In this document: positions 42,780 to 55,845 of the stretch, piece by piece
How the letters are laid out: each line of letters opens with the position of its first letter
Position numbering within the stretch: position 1 is the stretch's first letter
Assembly (NCBI GenBank): GCA_030295235.1
Contig: AP026176.1
Span: 124,001-188,000 of the forward strand
Direction: 5' to 3'
Source of the DNA: Fistulifera solaris
Taxonomy: Eukaryota; Bacillariophyta; Bacillariophyceae; Naviculales; Stauroneidaceae
Length of the DNA: 64,000 nt
Program-made: the position numbers and the translations under genes
Notes under the pieces: model-generated
What the model saw: the letters and a program-made list of their open reading frames with translations, nothing else
Database searches by the model: none
Told to the model about the DNA's origin: nothing

Positions 42780-45700
42780 TTATGACCTCTGTTTTGTAAG
42801 CATTTGTTTTGTATACTCCCATATCGTGATTGCACCGGTGACGTGGACGTTCAGACTGCGAATTATACCGAATTGCGGTATTTCGACACATTCGTCCACA
42901 GCGTGGAGGTATTGAATTGGAATGCCTTCTTTTTCCTTGCCTAGTAAAAGGACTGTCGGTCGATCGGGGAAGGAAAAATCGGATAGTTGGACGCTCGTTG
43001 AAGTCTGTTCAATGCCAAGAATGAAAAATCCTTCTTCTCGTTTCTTCGTCAACCACTTTAGAAGATTCTGTCAATGTTCACGTGCAAATAAAATTAGACT
43101 GCTGCACGATAGAATCGCGAGAAGACATATATTTCAGCAAAAGACATCTCATCGTTTGATCAATTTTCCATCAAATGGCAATCGGAACAGATCTTGGTAA
43201 TTTATCAAATAATCACGGATGTAGCGACGATAGCAACAAAGAATACCTTTGACTCACCTTCTCTTTACATTCTTCGACGGTAATCCAGTCTCCAGCTCCA
43301 ACACTAATACTCTTAAAATTATCCATTTTGGCAACTTTCTTGTCAGGGGATGACTAGGGAATCTACCCCAAATATTTCCGACGTTCGAGCTAATCCTCCT
43401 AGATTGGGCACTTTGTCGATAAGACTAGCGCACACAATCAAGTTTTGTTTCGTCCGGCCTGCAGCTGTTCGAAGCCGGCGCTCAGATATGCTTTCGAGAG
43501 CCAAATTCAACGCGTCCAAAGGAATGATTTTTCGCTGAAAATTCACGACGTCACAGACAACGGTAGCGCTATTTTGCGAATCATTTGTTTCGTCTTCGCC
43601 TTCCTGCAATAGCTTCCATGTCGGTGCGTCACCGCCACGAGACTCCTCATAAACCATTTGAAGCCCATCTTTGATTACTTCAACTAAGTGACTGGGAAAA
43701 GCTTCACCGCCTTCATCCACGGAAATGTCCAATATACCTCTGACAGTGCATACTTCATTTACTTGGTATTGGTTGAAAAAATCAACCTGCTTTGACCGTA
43801 AACGCTTCATTTCGGCGTTCTCATCCAAATGTTTGAATATGGTCCTGAGATACCAAATGCTGTCGAATTTGTCTTCCACGCATGTCACGTCGATTTTCAG
43901 CGGAACTAGTTCGTAAACAAGTAATTGAGCTATTGCCCGGCTGAAGCCTTGTGTGCTGCTGAGCCATGGGATGACCCCTGAAATGAGTGCATCCAATGTA
44001 TTATTGTTGGAGTCTGATGTTATAGCAGGCAAAAACTCTTCCTTGTGCCTTCCAACAACCAAGTTTCCAGTAATTATCATTAATGAAGAAATAGTTTGCA
44101 GAGATAGAGCATGCCTTGTAATGTTGTTCACCAAAGAGTCTACGAAAAGCTGAGGGAAACGTCTCGCGCATTGAATGGCCAGAATTTCTATGAAGTAGCG
44201 GATTTGTCCGTGAAGGGTCTCTTCAAGAGCCTCAAAGATTCGATCACGCACAAGTTCCACCAGAGGCGGCGTCAAAAACTTAGACAGAACACACAGTGCC
44301 TGCCATCCCCTCATTTTTGTGCAATATTCTGGACTGCCGATCATCACCATACTTGTAGTTTTCTTTGATCCTTTCTTCGCAGAAGGGCGCACTGCATCAA
44401 GCAATCGTTTGACCATGGGACTAATTAATGAAGTTGACACATGCTCGGGTAGCTCTGGGTTCTCAGCCAACTCCGCAAAGAATGTAAGAAGGATCCCTCT
44501 GGTGACACTCTGATCGTGAGCAGTCACCGAAACTCCAATACCCGTTTCTTCGGGAAATAACGGATTCTTCGTGGTATGGGATACAGCATCTTCGACAGCA
44601 TCGTCTTTTTGTAGAAGCAGCTTTTCGAGATCATCCAAGTAAGGAATAGCAGCAAGCCCTTGGTTACTTGCACTTTCTGTCCGCAGCCAGCCAACGACCG
44701 CGTAGGCCAAAACAGTCCTGCTTATAAAAGACTTCTTTGTACCAGCCAATTCAATCATTTGACGAAACGTGGAGCGGATAGGTGTGGCAGTATTTTTGTT
44801 GTCCAACAGCCTGGTGTACTCGTCCAGCATTAAATCCGATCTGAAAACAAGACGGCAAATCCCATCCAACATATGTAGATTTTCTTTAGCAGTCTTACAT
44901 TCGGCCACGACCTTAAGCAGAGTCTTTATCACCGAGCTCAAGCAGTTTACATGCTGTTCTAAACCCGTACCAAGAGTCAAAAGATATTTGCCGGCAGTAA
45001 TAACACAGTCAAAAAGAAGGGTGATTGCCTCAGCAGGAGTAGCTTCAATGTCTTCGGCGGCAACAGAGAATAGCTTCTCCGAGGCGATTCGAATTTCGTC
45101 GTCATTCGTCGAAGCAGAGGCAAGGATAGAAAACAAGCACGACAAAGCACCCCACCGTGCAAAGTGAAACAAAGACCTGCAAGCTTGCTTGTCGTCTCTC
45201 GAAGATATTCCAATTGGACTGAAATCCATTACCAGCAAAGCGTTCACCGCAGAGAGAGCTTGGGGTGTGTTTATTTCTACGCCAGCAAATAGGGCGCCAT
45301 ACAATAGACAGAGCCCTTGCAGTATTTTCACGTCGGCCTTTCTGACACCGACCAGAAGTGGCAAGTTTTTGTCAACGATTGACGCGTTACCGCTCGAGAG
45401 AGCCATGCTGGACGGAAACGCTTTATGAACTATGCGAAATTGACAGATCAGCCCCGAGTAGGTCTGGGAAAGAATACGTGCGTTCCCTGACCGAAAGCTT
45501 CCTTCTCGGGTAGCATCCTGGCCATTCTGCGCAATAAGCCCAATAATGTGGTGGTGAATAAAGTCGAATCCATTGGTGAGAACGCGCTCAACATTTGAAG
45601 GGGGTGGCATCATTTGATTGGTAGAGTCGACAACCAAGTCTCCGTTTCCCATTCCCGAAAGTAATTGTGCTTGGCAACCATATTCTAGCAACAGTAAAGC

Positions 45701-47733
45701 TCGAGCGACTCTATCAGCCATTGACCACGACGGAGTTGCTATTGCGACAGGTGCGTGATTTATTCCTTTGTTAATGGCTGGCCATAACAACTCACTTGAC
45801 GTACTAGTCGATTCAGTTGCAGCCGAGGTTGCCAGAAAGCAAAATGAAACGACCGCTTTAGCAGTCACTTTGTCCAATGCCGAAACACCAATCTTCGGAT
45901 TCCATGATTCCTGCTGTGTTGATGAAACGAGTATTCCATCTACAAAAGCGGTTGCAATAGGACCACCGGCACCGGCAGCCCATCCAGGTTTCTCAGAATT
46001 CAATCCTGTTTGAATCCATTCTCGCAATGCCGGATTAACTTTGTCCACGAGAGGATAGAGACCAAGTACCGCCAAAATACTTGGAGGTGAAAGTGCTTCT
46101 TCCGCCACGGTATGCTGCAGCACAACTGCGAGGTTTTGTAAAAGAGAGTCTTTGTACTTTTGCACCACCGAGCCCGAAGAGAAAAAGACTCTCAAAAGCA
46201 GTAGCAACGTTCGTCAAAACTTGTTGCCCCACAGGAAACTTAGCACCGCTCTTTGCCATGGCCGACGCCGAACATTCCAACAACTGAACTACCGTCTTGT
46301 GGTGCATCTGACACACCACCGCGTTGGACAATAATCGAGACAGGAATCGCCCGCGAATGTCAGAATTGTCTAGCGTCAAAATGTAGTCGTACAAAAAGTC
46401 GTACATCATCTCCGCCATATCTTCGGCAGAATGCTTCTTTTGCCAACCTCTTCCATGTGCATGGTCAGGCCTACCGAATCCGATAAAGAATCGTACGACG
46501 GAAGGATAACATCAAATAGAAAATCCGGAGTAATACTGGCCAAGGGCGCACCCTTTTGTGACGATTGTCGGATGATCCCCGCTTCCCCGCGAAACAAGCG
46601 GTACAAGGTGAGTTTGCGGACGACGGGTAAATCCGGCGAGACCAGAATGCGGGCCAACAAAAGAAACGTCCAACGAAACGAAACGCCGGGGGCATAGTTT
46701 CTGCCTCATTGTTTTGACTCGCTTCCGCGAGCAATTCTTGCACCGAGCCCCATATCTGATCCATCAAATGCGGTTCTTGTTCCATTTCCGCCGTTTCGAA
46801 GCATGCTACATACTTGTACCACGATTTGTGGGAATGTTGTTCTTCCATGACACGCAGTAAATACAAACCCCGTCGTCGCAACAACTGCGAGTGTGATTCT
46901 TGTAGTGTTGTTTCCGTTCCACGTCGTGTCTGTTTCATCGGTGTGACGTTGTGACATCCTTGTTGTAAGCATTGATAAACGAGTTCCCATACTCTGGGTT
47001 GTGTCCAGGGCGATGCACTCTCTAGGAGGACCGGAAATAGGATACAGAGAACCGACGTGATCACCAAGAGTGATCGCGGAGATGAATCGGCCTCGTACAG
47101 CTCCCACATCCACTGTTCTACATGTTCGCAATGATTCGGCAACAATAAAGGAAGTAAGGAATGAATGATGGGACCCATCAATGCCGCTCGTTCGGCATCA
47201 TCGGTCAATCGAACGGCTTGTTGGATACCCCCCTTCAAAAGATCGAGACCCATGGTCGGACGTTCGAGTCGTTGCACCACGAGACACAAATTCTTCCATG
47301 GCTGATGAGAGTCTATAATCCGAATCATTTCGTCGGTTTGCGCAATTTGCGGGGGCAAGGGAATCGTCTCGTCGTGCGCAACCACAACAACATCGAGAAA
47401 TGCATCCAGTAATTCGGAAGATTCCTTCCAACAAACCGACAAGATCATCGATAAAGCATTGTTTTGGCTGTTATTGTGTTGATGCCAAAAGACAAGTAAC
47501 AGAAACAGTTTGTGCGAATTCGTTTTCTTCTTCCAAATGGAATCCACCCAAGACCGATCTTCTTCCTCAAAACCTTCGAAAAACGACGCAATGTTGGTCG
47601 TCGTCAAGACGGTGAGTGACGAGGAAGCCTGCAACAAACATTGCAACGCGGGTACGAGGGCTTTGAGTGACAGACTCTGCAACAGCGGTTCCACCGATTG
47701 AAACAGTGACTGCAATTTCGTCATTCTCGACAA
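42780..47733 (-). CDS. TARBP1/Trm3-like tRNA Gm18 2-prime-O-methyltransferase
   Basis: A long helical-repeat protein ending in a SPOUT (SpoU) methyltransferase domain, 1,587 residues after corrections. SPOUT motifs: NLGGLARTSEIFG; LLLGKEKEGIP; EIPQFGIIRSLNVHVTGAITIWEYTKQ, where the knot binds S-adenosylmethionine. Human TARBP1 and yeast Trm3 share this architecture and methylate G18 of tRNAs. The last exon is 42780-43067; a 190-nt intron is 43068-43257 (GTGAGT donor, CAG acceptor, joint EKNLLKWLTKK). Frame breaks: G4 43346-43349 (one extra), A5 46182-46186 (one extra), T4 46438-46441 (one short), G5 46688-46692 (one short). Together these restore a length divisible by three. Convergent with the giant repeat gene. 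Confidence 0.85.
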
Positions 47734-48130
47734 TTATTCCCTGTATTTGTGTGTCAACAAATGAATGCTTTACACTTGCATGTTTGTCGTCACATTTTTT
47801 CATGTTGCATGGTTATGGCGCTACTATCCGTACATAAGGCCAGACGAATGAGTCCCAGTATAGTCTTCAAATGTACCACATTTACTATAGGCATTGAGTG
47901 TTACCACGACTGCATTCCAGTCATGAAGCAACTCGCGGACGTCCTGCTAGCTACGCGGTTTGCTTTTCTCAAAAAATCAAAACAAAGTGAAATAATGGAA
48001 GTCCTTAGTCTAATGCAATCACCCTTACTAAGCAACCTGACACGGTAGCTTTACAGACAATGCCGCGCTCTAGTCAATATTTCAATGCGAAACAACACAT
48101 CCTAAAATCGCCATTCCAACTTTTTACCCA
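47734..48130. other. Intergenic with one dispersed-element copy
   Basis: Upstream flank of the TARBP1-like gene and 3-prime flank of TVP23. No gene supported; the plus-strand frame at 47749-48048 is AT-rich and overlaps the repeat. Confidence 0.4.
47868..47926 (-). repeat. Dispersed element, copy d (reverse strand)
   Basis: On the minus strand: TCATGACTGGAATGCAGTCGTGG, then about 20 bases, then CCTATAGTAAATGTGG. It lies about 135-190 bases upstream of the TARBP1-like start, again in the same orientation as the gene it precedes. Confidence 0.45.
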
Positions 48131-48864
48131 TTATACATACGTAGCACTACTACTACTACTTTGGACTCCCGTCAACATCGACAAGACGTTATGACGCATC
48201 ATGGCCATGGCCCCTTGTTGGGCCCCTTGTTGCATCATGCGTTCGAACCGCGCTTTTGATCGGTACTGCATTTATAGTAGCCGTACACATTCGCACCGGC
48301 CAATGCCAAGGCCAATCCATCCACCAACAACCATTCCCAATGAAACGACACCAAGGCCATGACAAAAAAGACACCCCACGTGAAAGGTGTCGCATACAGA
48401 ACCGTCCAAAAGACATTCTTATCAAACGGGTTGACTTGATAGCGTGGTCGTCCTCCTTGTTGTTGATATTGTTCGGCACTTTCAAAGATCCATGTCGTGG
48501 TATCATTTTCGACTTTATTCCACCATCGCAATCCTACTAACAATCGTCCCGTGACATTTTTGACGACCCAAAAATCGGCCGCCAATAGTAGGATGCAAAC
48601 GACGGACCACGTAATGAAAGCGCCTTCACTGTGACCAATGAACCAATTGGCAAACAAATACAGCAAGACAGCGGCCGCCTTGAAGAGAATGTGAAACACA
48701 ATGACGACAGGATGGGACGATTGTGACAGTTGATTCAAGACAGAATCGACCATGTTGTTGGGTTGGGCGGTGGTTGTTACCGGTAGAGGAGCATCGTGAC
48801 CGGCGGGAGAAAAAGTACCGTCGGAATTTTGGACTTGAAATTGCAAATCGTGGGTATTGTTCAT
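48131..48864 (-). CDS. TVP23: Golgi membrane protein TVP23
   Basis: 244 residues. Typical TVP23/FAM18 landmarks: SHPVVIVFHILFKAAAVLLYL, then LLAADFWVVKNVTGRLLVGLRWWN, a WIFES motif, NPFDKNVFWTVLYATPFTWG, and LALALAGANVYGYYKCSTDQK. Four membrane segments are evident. The simple frame stops at 48235, but TVP23 proteins continue. A T4 run at 48254-48257 needs one more base, after which the frame runs KARFERMMQQGAQQGAMAMM to a stop at 48131. TVP23 works in vesicle traffic at the trans-Golgi. The N-terminal 40 residues are polar and disordered. Confidence 0.9.
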
Positions 48865-49385
48865 CTCTCTTGCTTTTTTCTGTATATATATTATTCACTA
48901 TTTCTTGTTGAAATAATTAGAACGAAGGAAAGAGATTGAAAATAAGGAAATGGGCATTGCGAATGAATAGAATAGAACGGCAACCATAACAGCACACGCG
49001 CCTTATGGCGGCTGAGGGTCGTATGTACTTTTGTGTACTACAATTTCGGACTCATTAGTCACGAGTAGGATGACTTTTGCGCGAGCCAGTCTTCCGTTGG
49101 GGTCATTTCTTCAACTTTTTGTCATTAGTGTGACATTCACCTCCATCTACTCCGCATGAAACTGTAGGCGTCCATTCAACGGACTCCGCCCTCCGCAGTC
49201 ACTCGTTTCGTTTTGTTGCAATAAACGATCCTCTCTGTCATTTCGGCCCTGTTTTATTGCAGGAGAAAAGGAGAGAGAGGTCATTGATCTCCTTTCGAAT
49301 AGAAATAGATACCGTTGACATCAGAATCAAAGTATTATTCTTCGATTCCTTCTACTACTAAGACAGAAAGAACTGTTCAAATAAA
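48865..49385. other. Divergent promoter region
   Basis: About 520 bases between TVP23 and the kinesin. Around 49035-49070 there is a TGTACTACAATTTCGGACTCATTAGT stretch faintly like the right half of the dispersed element. No gene supported. Confidence 0.35.
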
Positions 49386-52300
49386 ATGCCCTCCGCATTC
49401 CCCGCTACCGTCGCCGAACGGGAAGCCGAATTGATTGCGTTGCAATCGGCGTTTGATGAATACATTGCGAGTAGTCGGGAATTGGAAGAAGAACTCGATG
49501 CCGAACTCGCCAAGATGCGTAAGTAAAAAAAGAGGCGAAGAGTGTGAAGGAAGAGTCGTAGAGTCAGGTTTCTTTCTCTGTATATTGTTCATCATTCATT
49601 CCTATCGTATCTTCTTACTGTACTTTTATTTGCGTTTTTCACAACTCACACATCCTATCGTTCCCACCCACCCACCGCAGAAGAAAAATTGGCCGAATCG
49701 ACCGCCGCCAATGCCGCCTTATCGGCGCAACTCGAAAACATTTCGCCGCAATTGGCCAGCTTGGAACAAGCGTTGACCGAAAGTCGTTCGAAACTGCGCG
49801 AAGAACAAAAATTGCGCCGGGCCGCCGAGAATGCTCAAGACGAAGCCGATCAACGCGTTCGCGAATTGGAACAAAGTTTGCAACAGGCACGGGAAGAATG
49901 TGATGATGTGCATGAAGAATTGGCCTTTCGAGAAAATGAATTGGAAGAAATGAAATTGGAGCTCGAAGTGGAAAAGCAACAACTGCTCAATGAATTGGCG
50001 GCCGCGCGGTCGTCCGCACCGACCGAAGTGACCGAGGCCGCGGATGAGGGGTACACCAAGAAATTAGAAGAAGAATTGGAATTGGTGACGGAACAATTGA
50101 TTGATATGGAAAAACGTCTTTCCGAGGCGGAAGCCGATGTCGCCAACAAGCAGGCACAGTTGGAGCGTCTGCAAACAGAAGGTCGTCGGGAAGAAGATGA
50201 AGATTTGATTCGGACCTTGCAGACGGAAAATGCGGATCGACTGGAAACGGAAGAACGACTCCGGAACGAAATTTCCGTCCTCAAAGAAGAACTCGCTCTT
50301 TCGAAAGAAGAAGTGGCCTTGCAACAAGAGGAACTGCATGCTGCGGAAGAAGATTACAAGGCCACGACCATGGCTTTAGAAGAGGAACGCATGAAACACA
50401 AGGAAGAAGTAACACGATTGGGTATGCGCATCAAAGAAGCCGAAATGGCCACCACCAGTACTTTGGGAGAAGCCGCCATGGTGGCGACGACGGTCCAATC
50501 AGCCAATGAAGAGAACGCACAGCTCAAGGATGAGCTTATTTCGTTAGAAGCTGCCTTGGCCAACGCCAAAAAAAGATTACGAGACGGTCATGGAAGAATT
50601 AGAAGCGGTCAATGCACGCTTCGATGAAGCTCGGGAGGAGGCGCGTCGTGAGGGAGAAGAAATGGCACGAGAAAATCTCCGCAACGAGCAAAAGAGTGAT
50701 TCTTCACATGAACTGCAGGAAGCGAGAGCGCAATTGGATAAATTGATACAGGAAAATAAACTACTTCAAGAAAAGGTGGATGCGGCCGAAGTGGCATTGG
50801 CGGCTGCCAGTGATCGGGAAGGCGGTGATGCTGCGGGCGGTAGCAGTGAAGTTGTAAAACAATTGCAGGCTCAGTTGGCGCGTTCAAAAGACGAATTGGT
50901 GCGGAAAAACAAGGAAATTTCCGAATTGTCTGAAATGACAGAGCAGCGCCTCAGCAAGGCTGAGGAAAATGTTGTTCAGTTGGAGAGTCAATTGAGAGCC
51001 ACCAAGGCTAGTTTGGCTGAAGCGGAAGCTCGGATCATTGTTCTCAAGCGCGAGAAGGAACGAGCCGAAAACGTCATTCCTCCTCAATCGCCTCGTAGAG
51101 CAAAGGAGGTGATAGAGGGTGGTCCGTCACCGCCGACACTCAGCGCGGCGAGGTCTCGTTCGCGCAGCCCTTCGGCTCCAGTCCGAGAGGAATTGGAGGA
51201 TATGGAGGATGCCCCAACTCCCAGCAAAGGACGCCACCGGGCTCGTTTCGAGCTCGCCCTCGTCTGTGATGCGCTTGGAATTTCAGCTGGCAGAACAGAA
51301 AACAAAATATGCCGAATTGGAAAAGGCTCACAATGAGCTGCTGGATCAAAAGCGCATGAGTGAAGTCAGACTCAAGCGCATGGAAGAAGACTTACGGTTC
51401 CTTCGCAAACAAGTGTTTGAAAAGGATGGCGCGACCGTCACGCAGATGACACGTTTGAGTTCCCTCGCGAGTAGTCAGAAGGACACAGGACTCGGCGATG
51501 ACAATGAGATGGGTCGTGTGAACGAGATCATCGAATCTCGTGATGTCAAGGCCATGGCGGCTGAGTTGATCAACCTAGAAAAGAAATGCAATAGTCAGCG
51601 TCTTTACAATGCCGAGCTGCTCAGCAAGATGCTTCATCTACAAGGAAATATCCAGGTTTATTGTCGTGTCCGTCCCATGTCGTTGGCCGAAATTGAAAAA
51701 GGATACAAGAGTGCCGTCGAGGCTCTGAGCGAAAACGAAGTGGGATGCTTTGACAGCCGTACCAACAAATGGAAAAGCTTCGCGTTTGATAGGGTTTGGG
51801 GACCGGATCAATCACAACAAAGCGTCTTCCAGGATGTTGAACCATTGGCATTGAGTGTGGTGGATGGTTTTAATGCTTGTATCTTCGCGTAAGTGAACGA
51901 TTCGCGAGCGGTTGTTGTCGAAGATGCATCTAACTTTATTGATTTCGACTAATAGCTATGGTCAGACTGGTAGTGGCAAGACCTTTACCATGGAAGGTGT
52001 AAGGGAGAACGGCCAATTCGGTATTAGCTACCGAACTATCCAGAAAATCTTTCACCTTTTGAATCTCCGTGCTCAGCAGCAACGGGCAGCTGAAATGTTT
52101 GTTGGACAAGAAGCAGAAGACGACCCGGCAAAGGAAGTTTCGTTTCAATTTACAATCGAAGTCGGCATGTTGGAAATATACAACGATGAAATTTACGACT
52201 TGTTGGGGACTGCGGGGGCTTCGATGGCAGAGAAAAAGGAAGGCGCAATGAAAGCTGGTGGAAAAAGTTCGTTGGATATTCGACGCACTCCAGAAGGACG

Positions 52301-53613
52301 TATCGAAGTGCCGAACTTGACAAAGGAGAAAGTAAACTCCATCGAGGAGGTTATGGATCTGTTAAAGAGAGGTAACTCCAATCGCGCCACAGCAGCCACC
52401 GACATGAACACACACAGTAGTCGATCGCACATGGTGTTGATGGTAGACGTAAAATCTGGTCTTGACGATGCTCAGAGCAATAATGGTACTTTGTACTTGG
52501 TCGATCTTGCCGGATCAGAGCGTGTGCGCAAATCTAATGTTGAAGGCGACCAACTGAAGGAAGCTGGGTTTATCAACAAGAGTCTTTCCGCTCTCGGAAA
52601 TGTGATGGAAGCTTTGGACAGGAAAGCTTCACATGTGCCGTATCGCGACAGCAAGCTTACGTACATGCTGCAAGATTCTCTTGGAGGTAACTCTCGAACC
52701 ATGATGGTTGTCGCCATCAATCCAGTTGATAATTCGTTTGATGAATCTATCCACGCACTCCAGTTTGCGACTCGAGTAAGACGTATTCAAATCGGATCGG
52801 CACAGCGCAATGTCACTTCGAAGAATCTTGAAGAGACAGTCAAGTCTCTCACCGAGGAAATGCGAGCACTCACACGCGCGAAAGAGCGATCCGAAAGTCA
52901 GCTTCTTTCACTGAAGCGCGATAACACGCGCGTGCAAGAGAAGCTGCAGAACCTCAACAAATCCAAGCAACAGAGCCGCTCTGACAGTAAGACGCTCGAA
53001 GTGCTACGTAAGAACAACGACGACATGGCCCAGCGATGGCAGAAAGAAAAAAGCAGCTCGAGAAGAGATGGCAGAAGAATTGGAAAATGCTCGAAAGGAA
53101 ATGAGGGCATTGAAGCAAAAGCTCAGCAAAGCTGAAATGAAAGTGGATAACTTTGAAAAGACCCTTGAGGTTAAAGAGCACGAGCTTGAAGTGGCGAGTA
53201 AGCAACTAAGGGAGCAGCGAAACAATACCTCTGCAGCAACTGCTCGTGCGCGTCGCGATATGGTCCTTCGAAAGCCTGCCGGTACTGTATCGAAAACATC
53301 TGTTGCATCAGCCTTGTCGTCCAAACCAACAACTCCGTCTCACACGAGCACCGCATCAAGCGGCGCAACCGACGTCCGAACAAAAGTTTTGACTCTCCTC
53401 CAGAAGCACGATCCAGTCAAGGCCGATCGCATTGATATAATTATGGAGAAATTTGCTGGCAAAGAGGACTTATTGCTCGAGAAAATGACTCAAAGGTATG
53501 AGGGTAGTGCAGCGTCGAGCGTCCTTGATCGAAACAAGCTCTCCGTGCAGCGGCATCAGGAACGGATGCAACGCATTAGGGAAAAGCAAAACGCAAATAA
53601 TTCTGGATCCTAG
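49386..53613 (+). CDS. C-terminal-motor kinesin (kinesin-14 type)
   Basis: About 1,331 residues in three exons: 49386-49518, 49681-51888 and 51956-53613. The 162-nt and 67-nt introns have GTAAGT donors. The first 750 residues are coiled coil (stalk). The motor follows: IQVYCRVRPMS, the P-loop YGQTGSGKT split by intron 2, switch I NTHSSRSH, switch II DLAGSE, and the SLSALGNV and PYRDSKLTYMLQDSLGG segments. A stalk before the motor marks a minus-end-directed kinesin-14. Unusually, about 260 residues follow the motor: a second coiled coil, a Ser/Thr linker and a small helical block (VLTLLQKHDPVKADRIDIIM). Frame breaks, all one base too many: A7 50568-50574, A3 51226-51228, A6 53047-53052. Confidence 0.9.
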
Positions 53614-53893
53614 TTTAGCCTTAACAACAGAAAGCCTGTCGTATTTCATATGTCATATTCAACCTGGCACTTTAATCCTTGTTGTTGTTGTATTTTTTTT
53701 TGAAACTTTTTGTTGTTGATATACTTTATTTGATGACTACTACTTTTAGTCAAAGTTCGACAAAGAATCACGCAATTGCAGTCGAACAAGAGCCTTACGC
53801 GGCTCATTGATTGGTAGAACATAATATAATTAGGACAACGCGTAATAATGCAATTATATGTAACTTAAGTCTCCACAACCCTTTTTGAGTAGG
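53614..53893. other. Convergent 3-prime region
   Basis: Shared flank between the kinesin and the vWA gene. It is the source sequence of two fragments found around SET copy 1 (53580-53612 and 53633-53673). Confidence 0.4.
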
Positions 53894-55267
53894 TTACCCA
53901 CTAGCCTGCTTCAATTGTTGCTTAAAGGTTTTTACTGCTGAGATTTGGCTGGCCATCGGTACGCGGACAAAATCACCATAATGGGCTTGCCAATTCTGGT
54001 TTTTCTTGAGCTGGTCAGCTTTGTTTTTGGGGCGTCCGTATTCATCACGCTCCACAACGCGAGCATGCTGGGCTTTCACAAAGTGGTCAAAGTAGTGTCT
54101 GTACAAAGCATCATCGTGATTCACTCCCAACAAATTGTCCAACGTGGTTTTAGAGAAGGGGACACTCTCATTGATAGCATCCAAATCTTCTGGGTTGGAA
54201 GCCGCTATCAATGAGCAAATCAGCCAGAAGCCCTTAGTAAAGGGCAAGGCCATTCCCTGATCACGCAAGACTTCCGCAGCCTCGTTAGCAAAGTCATCAC
54301 ACGCAGAGCAATACGGAACCACCTCTTCGATGTCCTTCATCCATACTACTTCGTCGCCGGTGTTAGAACAGATCAAAAATGTCATTGGGTTCTGCGCTGG
54401 ATTCTGGCGATTGATCAAGAGTCCAGTAATCCCTTCCTTAGCGAGAAGACCCCCGTTGGGAGTACCGTCACAGAAGAGATAACGCGCAATGTTTCGATTC
54501 ACACCCGATGCGAAAGACTCTTGCAGTTTTTCAAACACCGGCGTGCCTCCCATGGGCATTCTATGAAAGGCGGCATCAATTCGACGATGCGCGTCAACCA
54601 AAAACGACTTTGGATCCCGACCTTGTCTCTTCAACACGACCCGATCTTGGCGATTCAGAAAACAAACTTGAATTTCCTGAAATGGTACGTACGCCAAGAT
54701 GTCCAGCATCTCCATCAACCGAGCTTGTGCTTCTTCCCAGCGTGTTTGCGTCTGTTTCGTGGCCGTCAATGTATCCGATAAAAGCGTCATCGAGCCGCTA
54801 TCGTCAACCATGAATTCCAACACCTCAAATTCACTCAACATCATGAGTTTATTCATCAATCCCATCGGGACTTCGTATTTATACAATACACGTCCAAGTT
54901 CATCGACCATTGTATCCGGTTGCATTCCAGCTTCCATGCATATTTCCGGTTCTTGCATCATTTCAACCGTAGCGTTCACGCTTTCACTAGAAGCAAACTC
55001 CTGTCCGCCCCACGCGACACTTGCTTCATTGAGAGCTTCATGATCTTCCAAGTTTGTTACAACAGGCAAAGCAACGTTAGCGTACACCAGCGTGGTCGCC
55101 GGCTTTCCCTCCGTGGCTTCTTTCCAGTAGGTGAACGTAGGGTTCAACTTCATGACACCATCCTGACGAATGTACTTTTTCGGAGACGATTCGGGAGGAT
55201 TGCTGGTCGCCCACGGAGAAGGAAAGCGAAAAGCTTGCGGAGCTTGCGAGAAGGAATTGCATATCAT
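53894..55267 (-). CDS. von Willebrand factor A-like protein
   Basis: 457 residues, intact, no signal peptide. After a polar N-terminus and a region around LNEASVAWGGQEFASSESVN, a vWA-type Rossmann domain starts with VLEFMVDDSGSM. DDSGSM (155-160) is the DxSxS part of the metal-ion-dependent adhesion site. MGGTPVFEKL supplies the Thr and YLFCDGTPNGG the Asp, so the metal site looks complete. The C-terminal 150 residues are helical, with SACDDFANEAAEVLRDQGM, and end in a basic KNKADQLKKNQNWQAHYGD. Intracellular vWA proteins act in protein-complex assembly; the specific role is unknown. Convergent with the kinesin. Confidence 0.8.
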   Translation of the reverse strand: MICNSFSQAPQAFRFPSPWATSNPPESSPKKYIRQDGVMKLNPTFTYWKEATEGKPATTLVYANVALPVVTNLEDHEALNEASVAWGGQEFASSESVNATVEMMQEPEICMEAGMQPDTMVDELGRVLYKYEVPMGLMNKLMMLSEFEVLEFMVDDSGSMTLLSDTLTATKQTQTRWEEAQARLMEMLDILAYVPFQEIQVCFLNRQDRVVLKRQGRDPKSFLVDAHRRIDAAFHRMPMGGTPVFEKLQESFASGVNRNIARYLFCDGTPNGGLLAKEGITGLLINRQNPAQNPMTFLICSNTGDEVVWMKDIEEVVPYCSACDDFANEAAEVLRDQGMALPFTKGFWLICSLIAASNPEDLDAINESVPFSKTTLDNLLGVNHDDALYRHYFDHFVKAQHARVVERDEYGRPKNKADQLKKNQNWQAHYGDFVRVPMASQISAVKTFKQQLKQASG

Positions 55268-55845
55268 CTTTTCGTTGCTTTTGCATATGTTATTGTGCGG
55301 GGGGAACGAAAAAGTGTTGTTCTCGTGAAAAACGGATGAGGTTTGGTGTCATGATTTCATGTAGACTGCCAGTACAGTATCTCAGAGTGTCGTGTGGTTC
55401 CGAATTCCGAATGGGCTGCCGGGGACCTGGACGCAGGTATGGGAAAAGTGTACATTCACGAGGCCCCCGTAGAAAAATGTGTCAAGCAGAAGTGCATTCC
55501 CGTGTCTCCGGCTGGTAAAGATCCAAGGCTTGTCCATTTTCCGTACACCATAGACCATACTGATAAAAGAACATCGTTTGGGTTCTCATTTACCGTAGTA
55601 TTCTGGATTCTGGTGCTACAAGTACCTGGTACGGTACCGTTACTAGTACCAAATTCCACCGCGTCATGTACCATCGGACACCAATCGGTACTGTAGAGTG
55701 AAACGTTTTCGCCTAAGATCTAAGGTCTTGTTTCCTTCGGCTGTTGACGTCGCCTAGTTTCCTTCTCTGAAACACACTGGCCGGCCTCCTCATTTATTTC
55801 ACCATCATCAACCGTATTGGAAAAACAAAAGGCACATAATTCTGG
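55268..55845. other. Intergenic
   Basis: Flank of the vWA gene. No gene supported. The far end runs into the kinesin-derived fragment and the decayed C-terminal tail of SET copy 1. Confidence 0.35.
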
